Notes: generated from the sequence alone by a model not told the origin. A DNA stretch of 45,462 nt from Chara braunii (GCA_003427395.1 BFEA01000009.1:5525457-5570918); one strand, 5' to 3'; shown: positions 10,935 to 20,623, numbered from the stretch's first letter. Numbers and translations are program-made.

Positions 10935-11447
10935 TGGGTTCTGAGCGTTGCCTTATAGCCATAGGTGAGGCAGTCATAACCGAGCAAACCTCGACGGTGG
11001 TAGTGAGAACGTATGGTGGTCTTTGGGGGGTACGTGGCATCTGTGAGTAGGGGATTTGAGGTTGTCAGTGATACTAGAAACATGCATGGTGCTTGAGGCG
11101 ATCGGCATCTGCCGAGATCTACTCGAACTTCATAGAGCTGTCAACATCGCCTTCGTCATTGTAGTCTAGGTTCGATAGGATCTGCCATCTGTAGTCTGGG
11201 CGTCGAGCGCCAGATAGGATATCAACATTGGTTCTTCGTTGTTGATGATGATGAAACTTTACCAGCATTGTCAATTATGAGCTTTTGATGTCTTCTTATT
11301 TGGTGAAACTCGTGATGCAATTCTGCTGTTGGTTCGGGGTCACGACTATCTGGTATATGATGCTGTTTGATTGCTGAAGTTCGCTATTGCGCATCTTCCT
11401 TGCATTATTATCGATTGATTATCGTTATTATTATTATTATTATGATA

Positions 11448-11478
<31 letters not shown>

Positions 11479-12240
11479 TATTATTATTATTATTATTATT
11501 ATTAGAGAAAACAGACTCGCTTTTCTCATACATGCAAGCACGTGCGCAGCAGATCGGCGACAAGCACCCGTTCAGATCTCAGAGATATGGTAACCGAGAA
11601 CACAGTTCAGATTCAAGTTTATTTCAATGGCTATGACGACTCAGCGCCCATACAACTCTCTCTGTTAGCATACACAGGATCAACCTGGAATATCCCGCAC
11701 GCAGTACTCTGTACACACATGCACACACACACACACACGCGCTAAACTCTAACTACGGCTATGGCGGCAATGACTGCTTCTACAACTACGCTGTGATTAC
11801 ACTCTCCTTCCGTGCCCACTTCGTCTCCACGCTCACTACACACCACCTCGCATGAGTCGTTGTAGCAGCACTTCCGCATGGCTCACGCAGGAAGAGATGA
11901 ATGGCTGAGCGCTGCCTCTTGAGTTATACCTCTGCAGCTCGTTGGTTTGACCCCCTCCCATGCCCGTAGTGCACACAGTCCCATGCGGTACTTGCTTGAC
12001 TGGACCGGAACAGATTGGGACAGAGACTGCTGACTCAACACGAGTAGACTCCACCATTTGCCCACTTGCCTCAGCCTAATCATGGGCAGCTTCGAAAAGG
12101 TCAATGCTAGGATCTTTCGGAAGCTTCAGTCCTTGGCCTTTCAGACACTGTAGCAGCTACGACCTTGACCTTTCCGGACTGTAGCAGTTGCAGCCTGTTG
12201 ACCCTACGATAGTCTACCTACGGTTATTAATACACAGGCC
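10935..12240 (-). mobile_element. Decayed retroelement leader plus LTR, unit 2
   Basis: Leader-like sequence (11035-11395) aligns with units 1 and 3. A (TTA)n tract (11424-11504) follows, then 11515-12235 aligns with most of the 926-bp LTR of the intact element. Matches include CAGATCTCAGAGATATGG, the CCGCATGG segment near 11875, GTGCACACAGTCCCATGCGGTACTTG near 11970, and the GTAGCAGCTAC boxes near 12150. The LTR TATA box (minus strand TATAAAT in the intact copies) is altered here to TATAACT. The LTR end is replaced at about 12236 by CAGACA repeats. Confidence 0.65.
11424..11504. repeat. (TTA)n microsatellite inside LTR unit 2
   Basis: ATT trinucleotide tract interrupted by ATAT, located where leader and LTR sequence meet. 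Confidence 0.95.
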
Positions 12241-12545
12241 AACAAACAAATATACACAGACTAACAGACATACGAATACAAACAACAACAGACAGACACA
12301 GATGCAGACAGACAAGTCAGACAAGACAAGCAGACAGGACTGGTAGACACCAGTAAACAGACGAACACACACGTAGAGGCGGAGAAAGAAAGAGACAGGC
12401 TGACAGCAGTCAGACACACATTCAAAAACACAGCCAGACACAGACCGACAGCCAAACAGACACAGACTGACAATCAAACAGACGCAGACTGAGAATCAAA
12501 CAGACACTGACAGTCAAACAAACGGATGCAAGGAAAACAGACAGA
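12236..12545. repeat. CAGACA-type array, block 3
   Basis: Diverged CAGACA/ACAGACTGACA units. It starts inside the LTR sequence ACACAGGCC of unit 2. The repeat may have grown out of the ACAGGCCGACACAGG region of the LTR itself. Confidence 0.8.
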
Positions 12546-12599
12546 CACATACACGGAGTGAGAACGAGAGAGAGGATGATGGTGGTAAAGAAAGGGCAC

Positions 12600-13670
12600 A
12601 TTCCTGATCTTGACGACAATCTACACCGAACGACATCTTCGTATACACCGGTTCTGCTGCTGACGTCAACTGAACACATTGTCAGTTCGTAGACCGCAAG
12701 TAAGCTGTGTGATTGTAGTCTTGGCGCTGAGCACCAGATGGGATGTCGACATTGGTTCTTTGCTGATGATGATGCGACTACTTCGACATTGTCACTTATG
12801 AGCTTAAAGTTGTCGTGCTCTTATTTGGTGGAACTTGTGTTGCAATTCTGCTTCTTGTTCGAGGTTGTGACTATCTGGTCTCATGTGGAATTGCAATCAG
12901 ATTCGCTTTCTTTCTAACTTCATATGCATGTGAAATGGGTTGCATGCCAAATTGGCGAGAGATGCCCACTCGAAGCTCAGAGGTATGGAAACAAAGAATA
13001 CAGTTTGAATGCTAGCTCTCTTCAGATAGGTTGTGACGCTGTCACACTCAACAACTCTCTGTTCATAACGGTGCCCAGCTCCACCGCTCACATGCGCTCA
13101 ACTCTGGATCACCCAGGATACCCCACACTCATACTCCTATCTCTAGCTACGACAATTATGGGCGCCAACTAGAAACTAACCACGAGCAGCTATGGCTGCG
13201 CTGATTCTCTTTTTCAGCGACTTCTATTTTGGGCATCTACAGACCACCTCGGACAAATCGTTGTGGCAACGCTTCCACATGGTTCACGCAGCAATAAATG
13301 AATGATTGGGCGCTACCTCTTGATTTTGTGCAGCTCGTTGGTCTGACCTTTCCCATGCCCGTAGTGCGCACAGTCCCATGCTGTACTTGCTTGACTGAAC
13401 CAGGACAGACTGGGGCGGGGACTGCTTGCTGAGTACGGGTAGATTCCATAACTGCTCACTTGCCTCTAGTTTGCTGTGAACAACGGTTGAAGGGCCACCT
13501 CCGGACCTTCCAGAAGTTTGTGAACTTGACCTTCGATACTGTAGCAGTTACGACCTTGATATCCCAGGGGGTTGTAACGACTACGAATCTCAGGAACCGC
13601 TAGGACCTTCAGACGATAGATCTACTACAACCTACGGGCACTCGACGGCAAGGACAGACCCCAGATATTG
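12600..13670 (-). mobile_element. Decayed retroelement leader plus LTR, unit 3
   Basis: Leader-like 12717-12891 joins directly to TGCAATCAGA at 12892, which is the plus-strand reading of the LTR terminus (compare 24557 and 32797). The LTR then runs to roughly 13660 with clear matches at 12990, 13246-13420 (CCGTAGTGCGCACAGTCCCATGC) and 13546. There is no (TTA)n tract here, so unit 3 shows what the junction looks like before or without repeat expansion. The TATA box position is destroyed. Confidence 0.65.
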
Positions 13671-13839
13671 TGACAATATGTTCTGCAAGCTTGAACATTA
13701 ACTCATTACTTCATTATATTGCTCTACTTGGGTGGATTATTGGTGCAGTTGAACTCTCTTCTTGTACCCGACTACTCAGACAATCTATGTGATTTCGCAA
13801 TTTGGTTTTCTGTATATCGTTCACAATCATATTCCTTAC

Positions 13840-13841
<2 letters not shown>

Positions 13842-13900
<59 letters not shown>

Positions 13901-13917
13901 TTTTATTATTATTATTA
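13842..13917. repeat. (TTA)n microsatellite
   Basis: Near-perfect ATT trinucleotide run with one T-rich interruption. Confidence 0.96.
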
Positions 13918-13954
13918 AAGTATTTGTGATTATTGAGTATCATGGATCAGGGAA

Positions 13955-14285
13955 AGGGAGGAGCAGGACACTGGAAAGAAGAGAGACATCGTCACTGTGT
14001 GACGGTGCGTACTTCCTCCATCTTTTCCTCTTCACCCTTGATCTAAACCGCTCTTTCTTCTCTTCTCCATATTTATCCAAGGTTATTATTATGATCGTTA
14101 TTGTCATTATTACTCGTAAGCATTATCTTGCGGTTCCTTGATTGATTGATGTCAAAGGAAGTGAGAAAGATCAGATTTGAGGAGATGTGGGGTAATGGAG
14201 AGGAGAGGGACCTCGTCACCGTGTGACGGTACCTACCTCCTCCGTCCTTTCCCATTCCCTCGTGATCTAATCCCCTCACTTCTAT
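13955..14285. repeat. Duplicated segment of about 100 bp
   Basis: 13955-14065 and 14185-14285 share GAGAGG(A)ACNTCGTCACNGTGTGACGGT followed by TNCCTCC(A/G)TCNTTTCC and TGATCTAA(A/T)CC. The shared GTCAC..GTGTGAC can pair with itself. The copies are in direct orientation, about 225 bases apart. Confidence 0.7.
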
Positions 14286-14456
14286 TTGTTTTCACAAACT
14301 ATCCGAAATGGTATAATATCTTTGAATATAAAGTCTACTCTATGAAAGAGGAGGATAAAACAGACAGAGACAACAGGGCGATTGCGGGAGCTCTACTAGA
14401 GTTTAGGAAGAACTCTTGAGGCAGGAAACCATAAGGTACGCGTCACCTATTCCTTT

Positions 14457-14720
14457 CCTGTATACCCGTACAGGCTACGCCCTTCTATCGGACTGCCTGT
14501 ATGATTGTATGATATACTGTTTATGGCTTTCTTGAGGACTAAATCATCGAAAGCAAAATGACTATATGATTGAGATAAGAACCTTCCCTGATTTAGGAAA
14601 GGAACATAGGAAGAACCTAAAAGGAACCTAGTTTTCTTGGTTTTGGGAAAGCAAAGGCAATGTGATTGAGCCCCCAAAAGGGTCGTCACGCCGATCAAGG
14701 CGAGTGATAAGGTACTCGCC
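14457..14720. repeat. Two perfect hairpins upstream of the 53-bp array
   Basis: CCTGTA (14457-14462) pairs with TACAGG (14469-14474). GGCGAGT (14699-14705) pairs with ACTCGCC (14714-14720) over an 8-base loop. Otherwise the stretch holds nothing I recognise. Confidence 0.7.
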
Positions 14721-14839
14721 GTGCGAATTACCACGCCATCCGTCTGACTAATTAACATTTGGCGGGGGTACCTATCTGACTTCGACATTGGTAACAGGAA
14801 GAAGCCGTGCATCTTCTCTGTTGACATGAAGTCTAGATC

Positions 14840-15167
14840 CAAAAGTTAATCCGGGACTCCCGTCGGGTACATGTCTTCAATGGTTAACAAAAACAAAATT
14901 AATGTGGTACTCCCGTGGGGTACATGTCTACACTGATTAACAAAAGCAAAGTTAATCCGGTATCCCCGTGGGGTTCATGTCTTCAATGGCTAACAAAAGC
15001 AAAAAGTAATCCGGTACTCCCGTGGGTTGCATGTCTTCAATGATTAACAAAAGCAAAGTTAATCCGGTACTCCCGTGGGGTACATGTCTTCAATGACTAA
15101 CAAAAGCAAAGGTAATCCGGTACTCCCGTGGGGTACATGTCTTCAACAACTAACAAAAACAAAAGGT
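14840..15167. repeat. Six tandem copies of a 53-bp unit, each with a short hairpin
   Basis: Unit starts (word AATCCGG or its variants) are at 14848, 14901, 14954, 15008, 15061 and 15114, giving spacings of 53, 53, 54, 53 and 53. Each unit reads AATCCGGTACTCCCGTGGGG then TACATGTCTTCAATG.CTAAC then AAAAGCAAAG. Within it GTACTCC pairs with GGGGTAC around a CGT triloop. The stem is intact in copies 2, 5 and 6 and carries mismatches in the others. The core CTCCCGTGGGG continues, without the rest of the unit, into the hairpin series downstream. Confidence 0.93.
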
Positions 15168-16122
15168 AGTAGTAGGCTATCGTGGGGCTCTCCTATCACC
15201 GATCGAACCAGACTGGGAAGGGAATTAAGTACTCCCGAGTGAGTACGCGAACTCCTAAGTCTAGAACGATCTGTCCGACTTCCCGTAGGAGTCGGCATAC
15301 CTTTTGCTCATTTACAATACGTAGGCAAGGTAGGCGAACGGTCAGGACAACTCAACTAAGAGTTGTTTCGATTTATCTCCTACGCATCGAATGGGTAGGA
15401 GGATAACTCCCGGGAGGGTTGTCCGAATACTTGTATGATTTGGGGGTCGACTAACGAGGGAAGGGAATGAGGTGATTATGTTGAAGAAGTGAAGGGATAC
15501 TCCCGGGTGTGTAACCTTACGACTTGTTCAGGTATGAGAAATGGATGATATAAATAAGTACTAACATTGAAGCAGGATATGGGAGGCTCCCGTGGGGTCA
15601 TCCTATTACTTGTTCGGCTCTACCTTAACATGTCTAATAAGATACTCCAGCAAAGGGAGAATCTGGTGTTTACCTGAGTCTGCTAACGTAGTCCTAGCTC
15701 GTCTGACTCTGAGGAAGTAGTAGGGTGATTCTCGTAGGGTCATCCTATTACAATCTCTTGAGGATAGGCTGGAGTTTGATCAAGGTGTGATAGGAGGCTT
15801 CCGTGAAGACCACCTATTGCCAACTTGAATTTTGTATTAACACTTGGATATGGAATGTTTTCTGAATGTTGGGTCAAGTGTTGAGACGACTCAACATAGA
15901 CCTCCTAACTACTTGTTGTAACTAAGAAAGGGATACTCCCATGTGAGTTATCCGGTTGCTTGCACTAGATTGCTTTAACTGCTTGATTGCATGAGGACCG
16001 CATGAATATTGAAGAATGACTGAGCGCTCTCGTGGGGCTACTCGACTACTGCTTTGACTATCCGTTTTGCCTGAAATTGATCAAGTAGTGGAAGATTCCC
16101 GGGTGAATCAACCTACTACTTG
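15166..16122. repeat. Series of hairpins with shared CTCCCGTGGGG-like core and differing stems
   Basis: Stems seen, in order: GGTAGTAGG/CCTATCACC (15166-15200); GTACTC/GAGTAC (15229-15246); CCGACT/AGTCGG (15275-15295); ACAACTC/GAGTTGT (15347-15366); GGATAAC/GTTGTCC (15401-15424); AAGG and TAC/GTA and CCTT (about 15491-15528); GGAT/ATCC (15575-15603); GTAGTAGG/CCTATTAC (15717-15751); ATAGG/CCTAT with TTC-CGT-GAA tip (15790-15817); AACACTTG/CAAGTGTT (15839-15882); TGTTGAG/CTCAACA (15879-15896); GGATACTC/GAGTTATCC (15931-15953); CAAGTAG/CTACTTG with inner GATTC/GAATC (16082-16122). Most loops contain CCCGTGGGG, CCCGGG or a CGT tip. Stems differ between copies yet remain paired. No coding potential is evident. 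Confidence 0.75.
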
Positions 16123-16489
16123 CACATGTCCGAACAAGAAGAAGAGAAAGGAAAAAGGGAGTGCTCCAGCGGCAGTGACTCCAGTTGTCCTGAAAGAAGC
16201 CGAATAAAAGGGCAAGTACCGCGGAGACAAATAATTAGAAAAGAAGAAGCTCCTCGTAGCCTCAGTTCACTGATAAACTCTTAAGGGAGAAACCGCCAAC
16301 TGGCATGAGTTGATCTCAGCTAGATAACCGCGTAAGCACCGAAGGTTGTACTTATCCGCAGGAAAGAAAATGCAAGAACTGAGAGTAGGGGAAATATGAG
16401 TTCCCTAAGACAACTTAGGACATAGGCAAGAGAGTCCTTGAACGAAAGGATAAGGGGTGACAGACAACTTAGGGTAGGTAGGAGTTAGG
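16123..16489. other. No recognisable feature
   Basis: Mixed DNA between the hairpin series and the next palindromes. No gene or repeat that I can support. Confidence 0.5.
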
Positions 16490-16495
16490 GGTTAG

Positions 16496-16689
16496 GCTTT
16501 GGGACGTTGAACCCAAAGCTCACAACCGGATCTAAGGGTTTAACCCTTAGATATCAATAAAGTGGAAAATCGAGTGGGGTGTTGAATCTTTGTTGACCTG
16601 TGTGTGTGCGGGTCCATGTTTTGATCTACTGCAATTGAAGGAGAAGTCCTACAAAGATGACTCAATTTTTTTGTTATCTCTCGATAACA
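16496..16689. repeat. Three further perfect hairpins, one a 23-base palindrome
   Basis: GCTTTGGG (16496-16503) pairs with CCCAAAGC (16512-16519). ATCTAAGGGTT (16530-16540) pairs with AACCCTTAGAT (16542-16552) around a single central base. TGTTATC (16672-16678) pairs with GATAACA (16683-16689) around a TCTC tetraloop. All arms are exact. Confidence 0.85.
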
Positions 16690-17286
16690 GGTCGGGCGTT
16701 GCCGATTCAATTTCCCCCCCTTTTACTTGATACCCACGTCTAAAGTCAAACCCTGTGGTCAGTAAAACTATCACCTGTGGTCATTGCCTAAATGGTCCTA
16801 GTCACTCTCAAGGGTCCTTTGAAGAAAAGTGAGGGGGCTGGGCTTATGTCTCACAAAAGATAGAGTTGTCATGCATGGTTTGGGAAGTGAGGGACAATGT
16901 CTGAGTTGTGGATTGATGGTTGACGTTGTTAGTGTATGGCATGTAAATTGTCTTTGCATTATACTATGCAGGTCTGTTTTATTCGTGGGTTTGGAATGAA
17001 CTGGACCTGATGTTTTGAAGAGTCTTTGACACATAACACTTGTGAAAGTGGGAAGGGTTCCAAGCGGTAATACCTCCATATGCATTATCAGTCTTATATA
17101 ACTACTATGTTATCTTATGTTCAGTCATATGTTGAGTAAAATATAATATCCTTGGTAGTAACAAGGGTTGTTTGATACTTTAATCATAGTGGTCAGAAGG
17201 ATAATATGTTTTGGGAGCAGAAGCGGAAATAGATGATCATCTTAAAGTTCGACCTGAATATCTAACGGGTCAGTTCTAGGTATCTT
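16690..17286. other. No recognisable feature
   Basis: AT-leaning DNA with no open frame that carries recognisable motifs. The longest minus-strand frame (16798-17085) shows no domain. Confidence 0.5.
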
Positions 17287-17933
17287 ACCACGCGCACCCC
17301 ATTTTATGCTACAACGATCGAGCAAACGCCCTCGACCGACCTATCTCTACAAAGGCATGTAAAAACCTTCGCATGTCGACCGGTAGCTTAACAGGGATAC
17401 GCCTACCTGAGGGTGGTGACAGCCCCTCGGGTAGAGGTAAGTTGTACCTCGCGACATCCTGACCTGTCGCAGGGCGTCGTGAGAAGTATAGCACGCGCGC
17501 ACGGTCGGAGTGGTGACTGGTTCTTTTCAGACGAAACATCCTGCGTGACACGACCGTGAGGTTCAGCGTTCCCCCTCAGGGCGCAGGACCACCGGGCGCG
17601 ACAGCCCCCGCGCGAGCGAGGGGCCTCCCAACCGCGTCATGCAGAAGAAACTTAGTCTTTCAACTTTTTTAGAGACAACTTGGGGACGATACGGTAACCC
17701 CCGCCGACCCTTCGCCGCTCCGGCCGAGTGCGCTTGCTGTACATCCCGCGGTCTGCTACAACAGGATAGGTTCTCGTGGGGCACAACTTACCTTCCCCAA
17801 GGGGCTGTCACCACCCTTGGGGGTGTATCCCCGCCGAGCTGCCGACCCACATGCGAAGGCTTTTATAATGCAATTGCAGAGGTAGGCCGGTCGAGGGCGT
17901 TTACTCGTTCGCTGTAGCATAGGTACGCGTGGT
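17287..17933. mobile_element. Large imperfect inverted repeat (foldback) with about 235-bp arms
   Basis: 17287-17522 and 17703-17933 are reverse complements over nearly their whole length, with point differences and small indels. Shared landmarks read outward from the centre are CGGTCGGAGTGGTGA, GGGTGGTGACAGCCCCT, ACCTTCGCATG, AAACGCCCTCGACCG, TATGCTACA and ACCACGCG at the ends. The loop is about 180 bases. No target-site duplication is obvious. Read outward from the centre, both arms have an open frame (17551 to 17309 on minus, 17639 to 17917 on plus) ending in the same peptide, GRSRAF(A/T)RSL, then a stop. It may be a foldback/TIR transposon or a transcribed hairpin locus; I cannot decide from sequence alone. 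Confidence 0.75.
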
Positions 17934-19712
17934 TGAACGCCAAAGTGGACCCGAACGTCGTCCGTCCCTGGGGCGCTGATCTCCCAAGAATCACACCGAC
18001 GTCGGTCGATAGGACGTAAAATTCCAAGCGTGAAAAAATCTCAATCAATCCTAGTCCCTTCTTTCAACGACAATCGAAGGTAAAAAAAGACTCATGTCAC
18101 GTAAGGTGACTGATTTTTTGAAATCGATACAATCATACATATCACTCGTTTGGGCTGTCACGACTCTCGCCTTGATGGGATGCATTGCCAAGTTCTTTCA
18201 TCTCGCCCTATACCGACTGCTAGAATGGAAGCACAAACAATTCTCAACTCTCAAGTAAAACTAGGATGCCATCGCACCAGTGGTGACTATGCTCCCACTC
18301 TAACTTTGGTGTGAATGCCATTTGCAAGTGATCTGGCTACCACTATCCAAGTCAGCGACTATCTTAAACAAGCAAACACTTGATGCCCCTTTAAGGTCAA
18401 GTACTCACTTTTAAATTTTGTTGGTCGCTTTGTCCTTCTGAGCGATAATTACTCTTTCTGTTCCACGAATGACGGAGTACCCGCCTTTGACATAAAGGCA
18501 TTCAAAGCAGTGCTTTAGCCACATTCCCCTGTCAACTAGCCTGATTATCCCAGACTTGCACTTCTTATGGTGCAACCCTATCCGCGAAGGTAGTGCCTAG
18601 TCGCACTCCGTCCATAGCTAGTGAAAGCACAAACTGGGCTTCTTCTGGCACCTGTTCCCCATACGTCAGTGACTCCTAAGATGGCCACTAGAGAGGTATG
18701 CTATGACAACTCTCCTTAATGTGAAGTGTCAAGAGATTTAAGGCCCTTCTGTGAATAGGCGCATTTCCTTTCCCCTAGGAGGTGGTCTGGGATACACTCC
18801 TCCTCGCCCGAGCGAACCTCGGATCTCAGAAGTCGGGCTGGCTCCACCACAACAGCATGGCATCCCCCCGCATAAGCGGTCCACTCCGAGTCGATAACAG
18901 GGCCGGCCCCTAAGGCAACGAACCCCCACCTCAGACGCCTCCTAGAAAAGGGGAAAGCGTCTACCACAACAGACAAACAGTCTCTCGTCGCCTGACGTCA
19001 AGGGTAACTTAGACGAAAAAGGAGATCACAGAGAAAAAAAAAACATTCAGATGCACGGACATAGACAAAGAGGGTCATTCGGGAAAGAATGGGTAACCTC
19101 GGAAAAAATCTATGTCCAATTCACTTCTTCTCTTTTGTGTGATCGCTACGTTCCTCGTCGTCTACTGTCTTCTCATCCTTTCAACATGCATGCAAGCAAA
19201 AACTAGAAGACAATCATCATTCCATTCACTTTCGCTGACATGACTACATCTCCATTTTACAAACATCCCTCTACCTACCTGCACATCAGAGGAAACAACA
19301 ATTTCAAAAGAGGACAATGCAATCCCAAACTCACGTCAGACTTTTATTCGCCCACGTAAACACACATCCCCTCTACCTTTTCAATAAACGTTCAAAGGAC
19401 AAGGTCGAGCAAGTGCGGGTTCACACGAGTGTGAAGGGTCTGAGTCAAACTGACCTTGAGTGAAGTTGAAGAGACGGCCCACTCAAGAAGACCACGTAAA
19501 ATCACACTCCAGAGAAGACAATCGTCACAGCAAGTCGCTTGCAAAACGATATACACCACTTCCTAGTACGGTCGCTTGCCGCGACACCCTCTCAACACAT
19601 AATCACCTCCCAGTAATCTGACGGCGTCTCAGCGTCATCGCCACCAACCGCACCACCACGTCGTTGCCAACAATACCAGAACATGCTGCCACAAAATGCC
19701 CCTCACAGTCTA
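17934..19712. other. Long non-coding stretch, few features
   Basis: No gene recognised in about 1.8 kb. Small perfect stems occur: GTCAC/GTGAC near 18096, CCGAG/CTCGG near 18807, and TTCACAC/GTGTGAA with a 2-base loop near 19419-19434. Some stretches look rRNA-like at a glance, but I could not anchor any to a conserved rRNA segment. Confidence 0.45.
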
Positions 19713-20110
19713 AGCGCTTCCACGTCACCACCCAGAACGTGCTGCTGCCGCCGCAAAAGTTCAGCAGCACGTCCGCGTCACTGCCAAAAAAAACACTGTC
19801 GACGCCGGAAGATTTCGACAGCACCTCCGTGTCACCACCAAAATCTCAGCGTTGCCGCTGCAAAAAAGCAATTGGCAGCGCTTCCACGTCACCGTTGAAA
19901 AACCCAGCTGCCGCCGCAAAATTTCGGCAGTGCTTCCGCGCCACCGCCGTAAACCCAATGCCTCTGCTGCAAAAGTCCGGCAGCGCTTCCGCACTACCGC
20001 CGTTAGGACCTGTGCAGCCGCTGCAAAGTTTTGCCAGCGCTTCCGCGCCACTGGCAAAAATACACTACCGCCGCCGTGCAAAACGGGCAGAGTTTCCCCT
20101 GCACCGCTTG
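19713..20110. repeat. Minisatellite of about 54-bp units, eight copies
   Basis: The word AGC(G/A)C(T/G)TCC(G/A)CG(T/C)CACC recurs at 19713, 19766, 19820, 19877, 19929, 19982, 20036 and 20089 (spacing 52-57). It is followed each time by a variable CTGC(C/A)GC..CAAAA segment. Both strands stay open: 19664-20296 plus, and 20255-19761 minus, the latter reading as about 18-residue units of type V..KRC..F......L. Openness on both strands argues for composition, but see the TATA box at 20319-20325. Confidence 0.85.
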
Positions 20111-20318
20111 CCGAATAACTCTGCCACAAACGGCAACACCTCCTGCTGGCACCTCGCAGCACGGCGGCTATGGCAGCCTCTCCTCCAACCTGCAGACCTC
20201 CACTCTCCACCTCACCACCGCCCTTCTCCAACAACATGCAACAGCCAGCCAGCATTCACCCAAATGAATGCCCCAGCAACACTGCCACAAGTGTGATGCT
20301 GCTGGGTGGAGTGCTGAC

Positions 20319-20325
20319 TTTTATA
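20319..20325 (-). promoter_or_regulatory. TATA box candidate (minus strand TATAAAA)
   Basis: On the minus strand GGCTATAAAAGTCAGC fits the eukaryotic TATA consensus well. It stands 64 bases upstream of an ATG at 20255 that opens a 164-codon minus-strand frame through the minisatellite. A perfect 12-bp hairpin lies directly upstream. No transcript evidence is available. Confidence 0.4.
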
Positions 20326-20334
20326 GCCAGCAAA

Positions 20335-20365
20335 TGGTTGTGGGCAGCTGCTTTGCCCACAACCA
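20335..20365. repeat. Perfect 12-bp hairpin TGGTTGTGGGCA
   Basis: Arms 20335-20346 and 20354-20365 are exact reverse complements with a 7-base loop. First member of the dense hairpin field running to 22553. Confidence 0.93.
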
Positions 20366-20384
20366 GGCAAAATTCGTCAGTGCT

Positions 20385-20414
20385 CCTGGCCCTTGATCGA
20401 AATCAATGGCCAGG
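20385..20414. repeat. Hairpin CCTGGCC-TTGAT / ATCAA-GGCCAGG
   Basis: Seven outer and five inner base pairs are separated by one C/T mismatch, closed by a CGAA tetraloop (20398-20401). Confidence 0.93.
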
Positions 20415-20496
20415 AACCATGTCCCTCGGTTTTCCCCTAGGGGAACCAGGGTCATCAACCCCCAGGGGTACCTGGCCGCTTTCCCAGGCCTGGTGC

Positions 20497-20623
20497 TCCT
20501 GGAAGGGGCTGTATCCAGCCATTCCAGGACTGCCTGTTCAACTGAACACGCGCAGTCCCATCAGCCCCTAGAAGCTTCCGGGGGCTGCACCTGTCCCACG
20601 GCCGCGACCATATTCGCGGCCGT
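20497..20623. repeat. Run of four hairpins
   Basis: TCCTGGAA/TTCCAGGA with an inner GGCTG/CAGCC stem (20497-20529). TGTTC/GAACA with an AACT loop (20535-20548). CAGCCCC/GGGGCTG (20562-20587). ACGGCCGCGA/TCGCGGCCGT, ten exact pairs, 6-base loop (20598-20623). Upstream at about 20422-20451 is another, CCCT..GGTT.TCCCC/GGGGA.ACC..AGGG. Confidence 0.9.

Noticed and set aside
14840-16122. Possible CRISPR-like array
   Set aside because: In the 53-bp part every base of the unit is repeated with no unique spacers. In the later part stems vary and spacing is irregular. The setting is eukaryotic.
16530-16552. Interstitial telomere repeat (AGGGTTTA)
   Set aside because: Only one unit, explained by the palindrome it belongs to.
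17287-17933. tRNA or rRNA foldback
   Set aside because: Arms lack A/B boxes and conserved rRNA words. The large inverted repeat stands on its own.
18470-18620. rRNA or organelle insertion
   Set aside because: Some phrases looked rRNA-like, but no conserved rRNA block could be placed on either strand.
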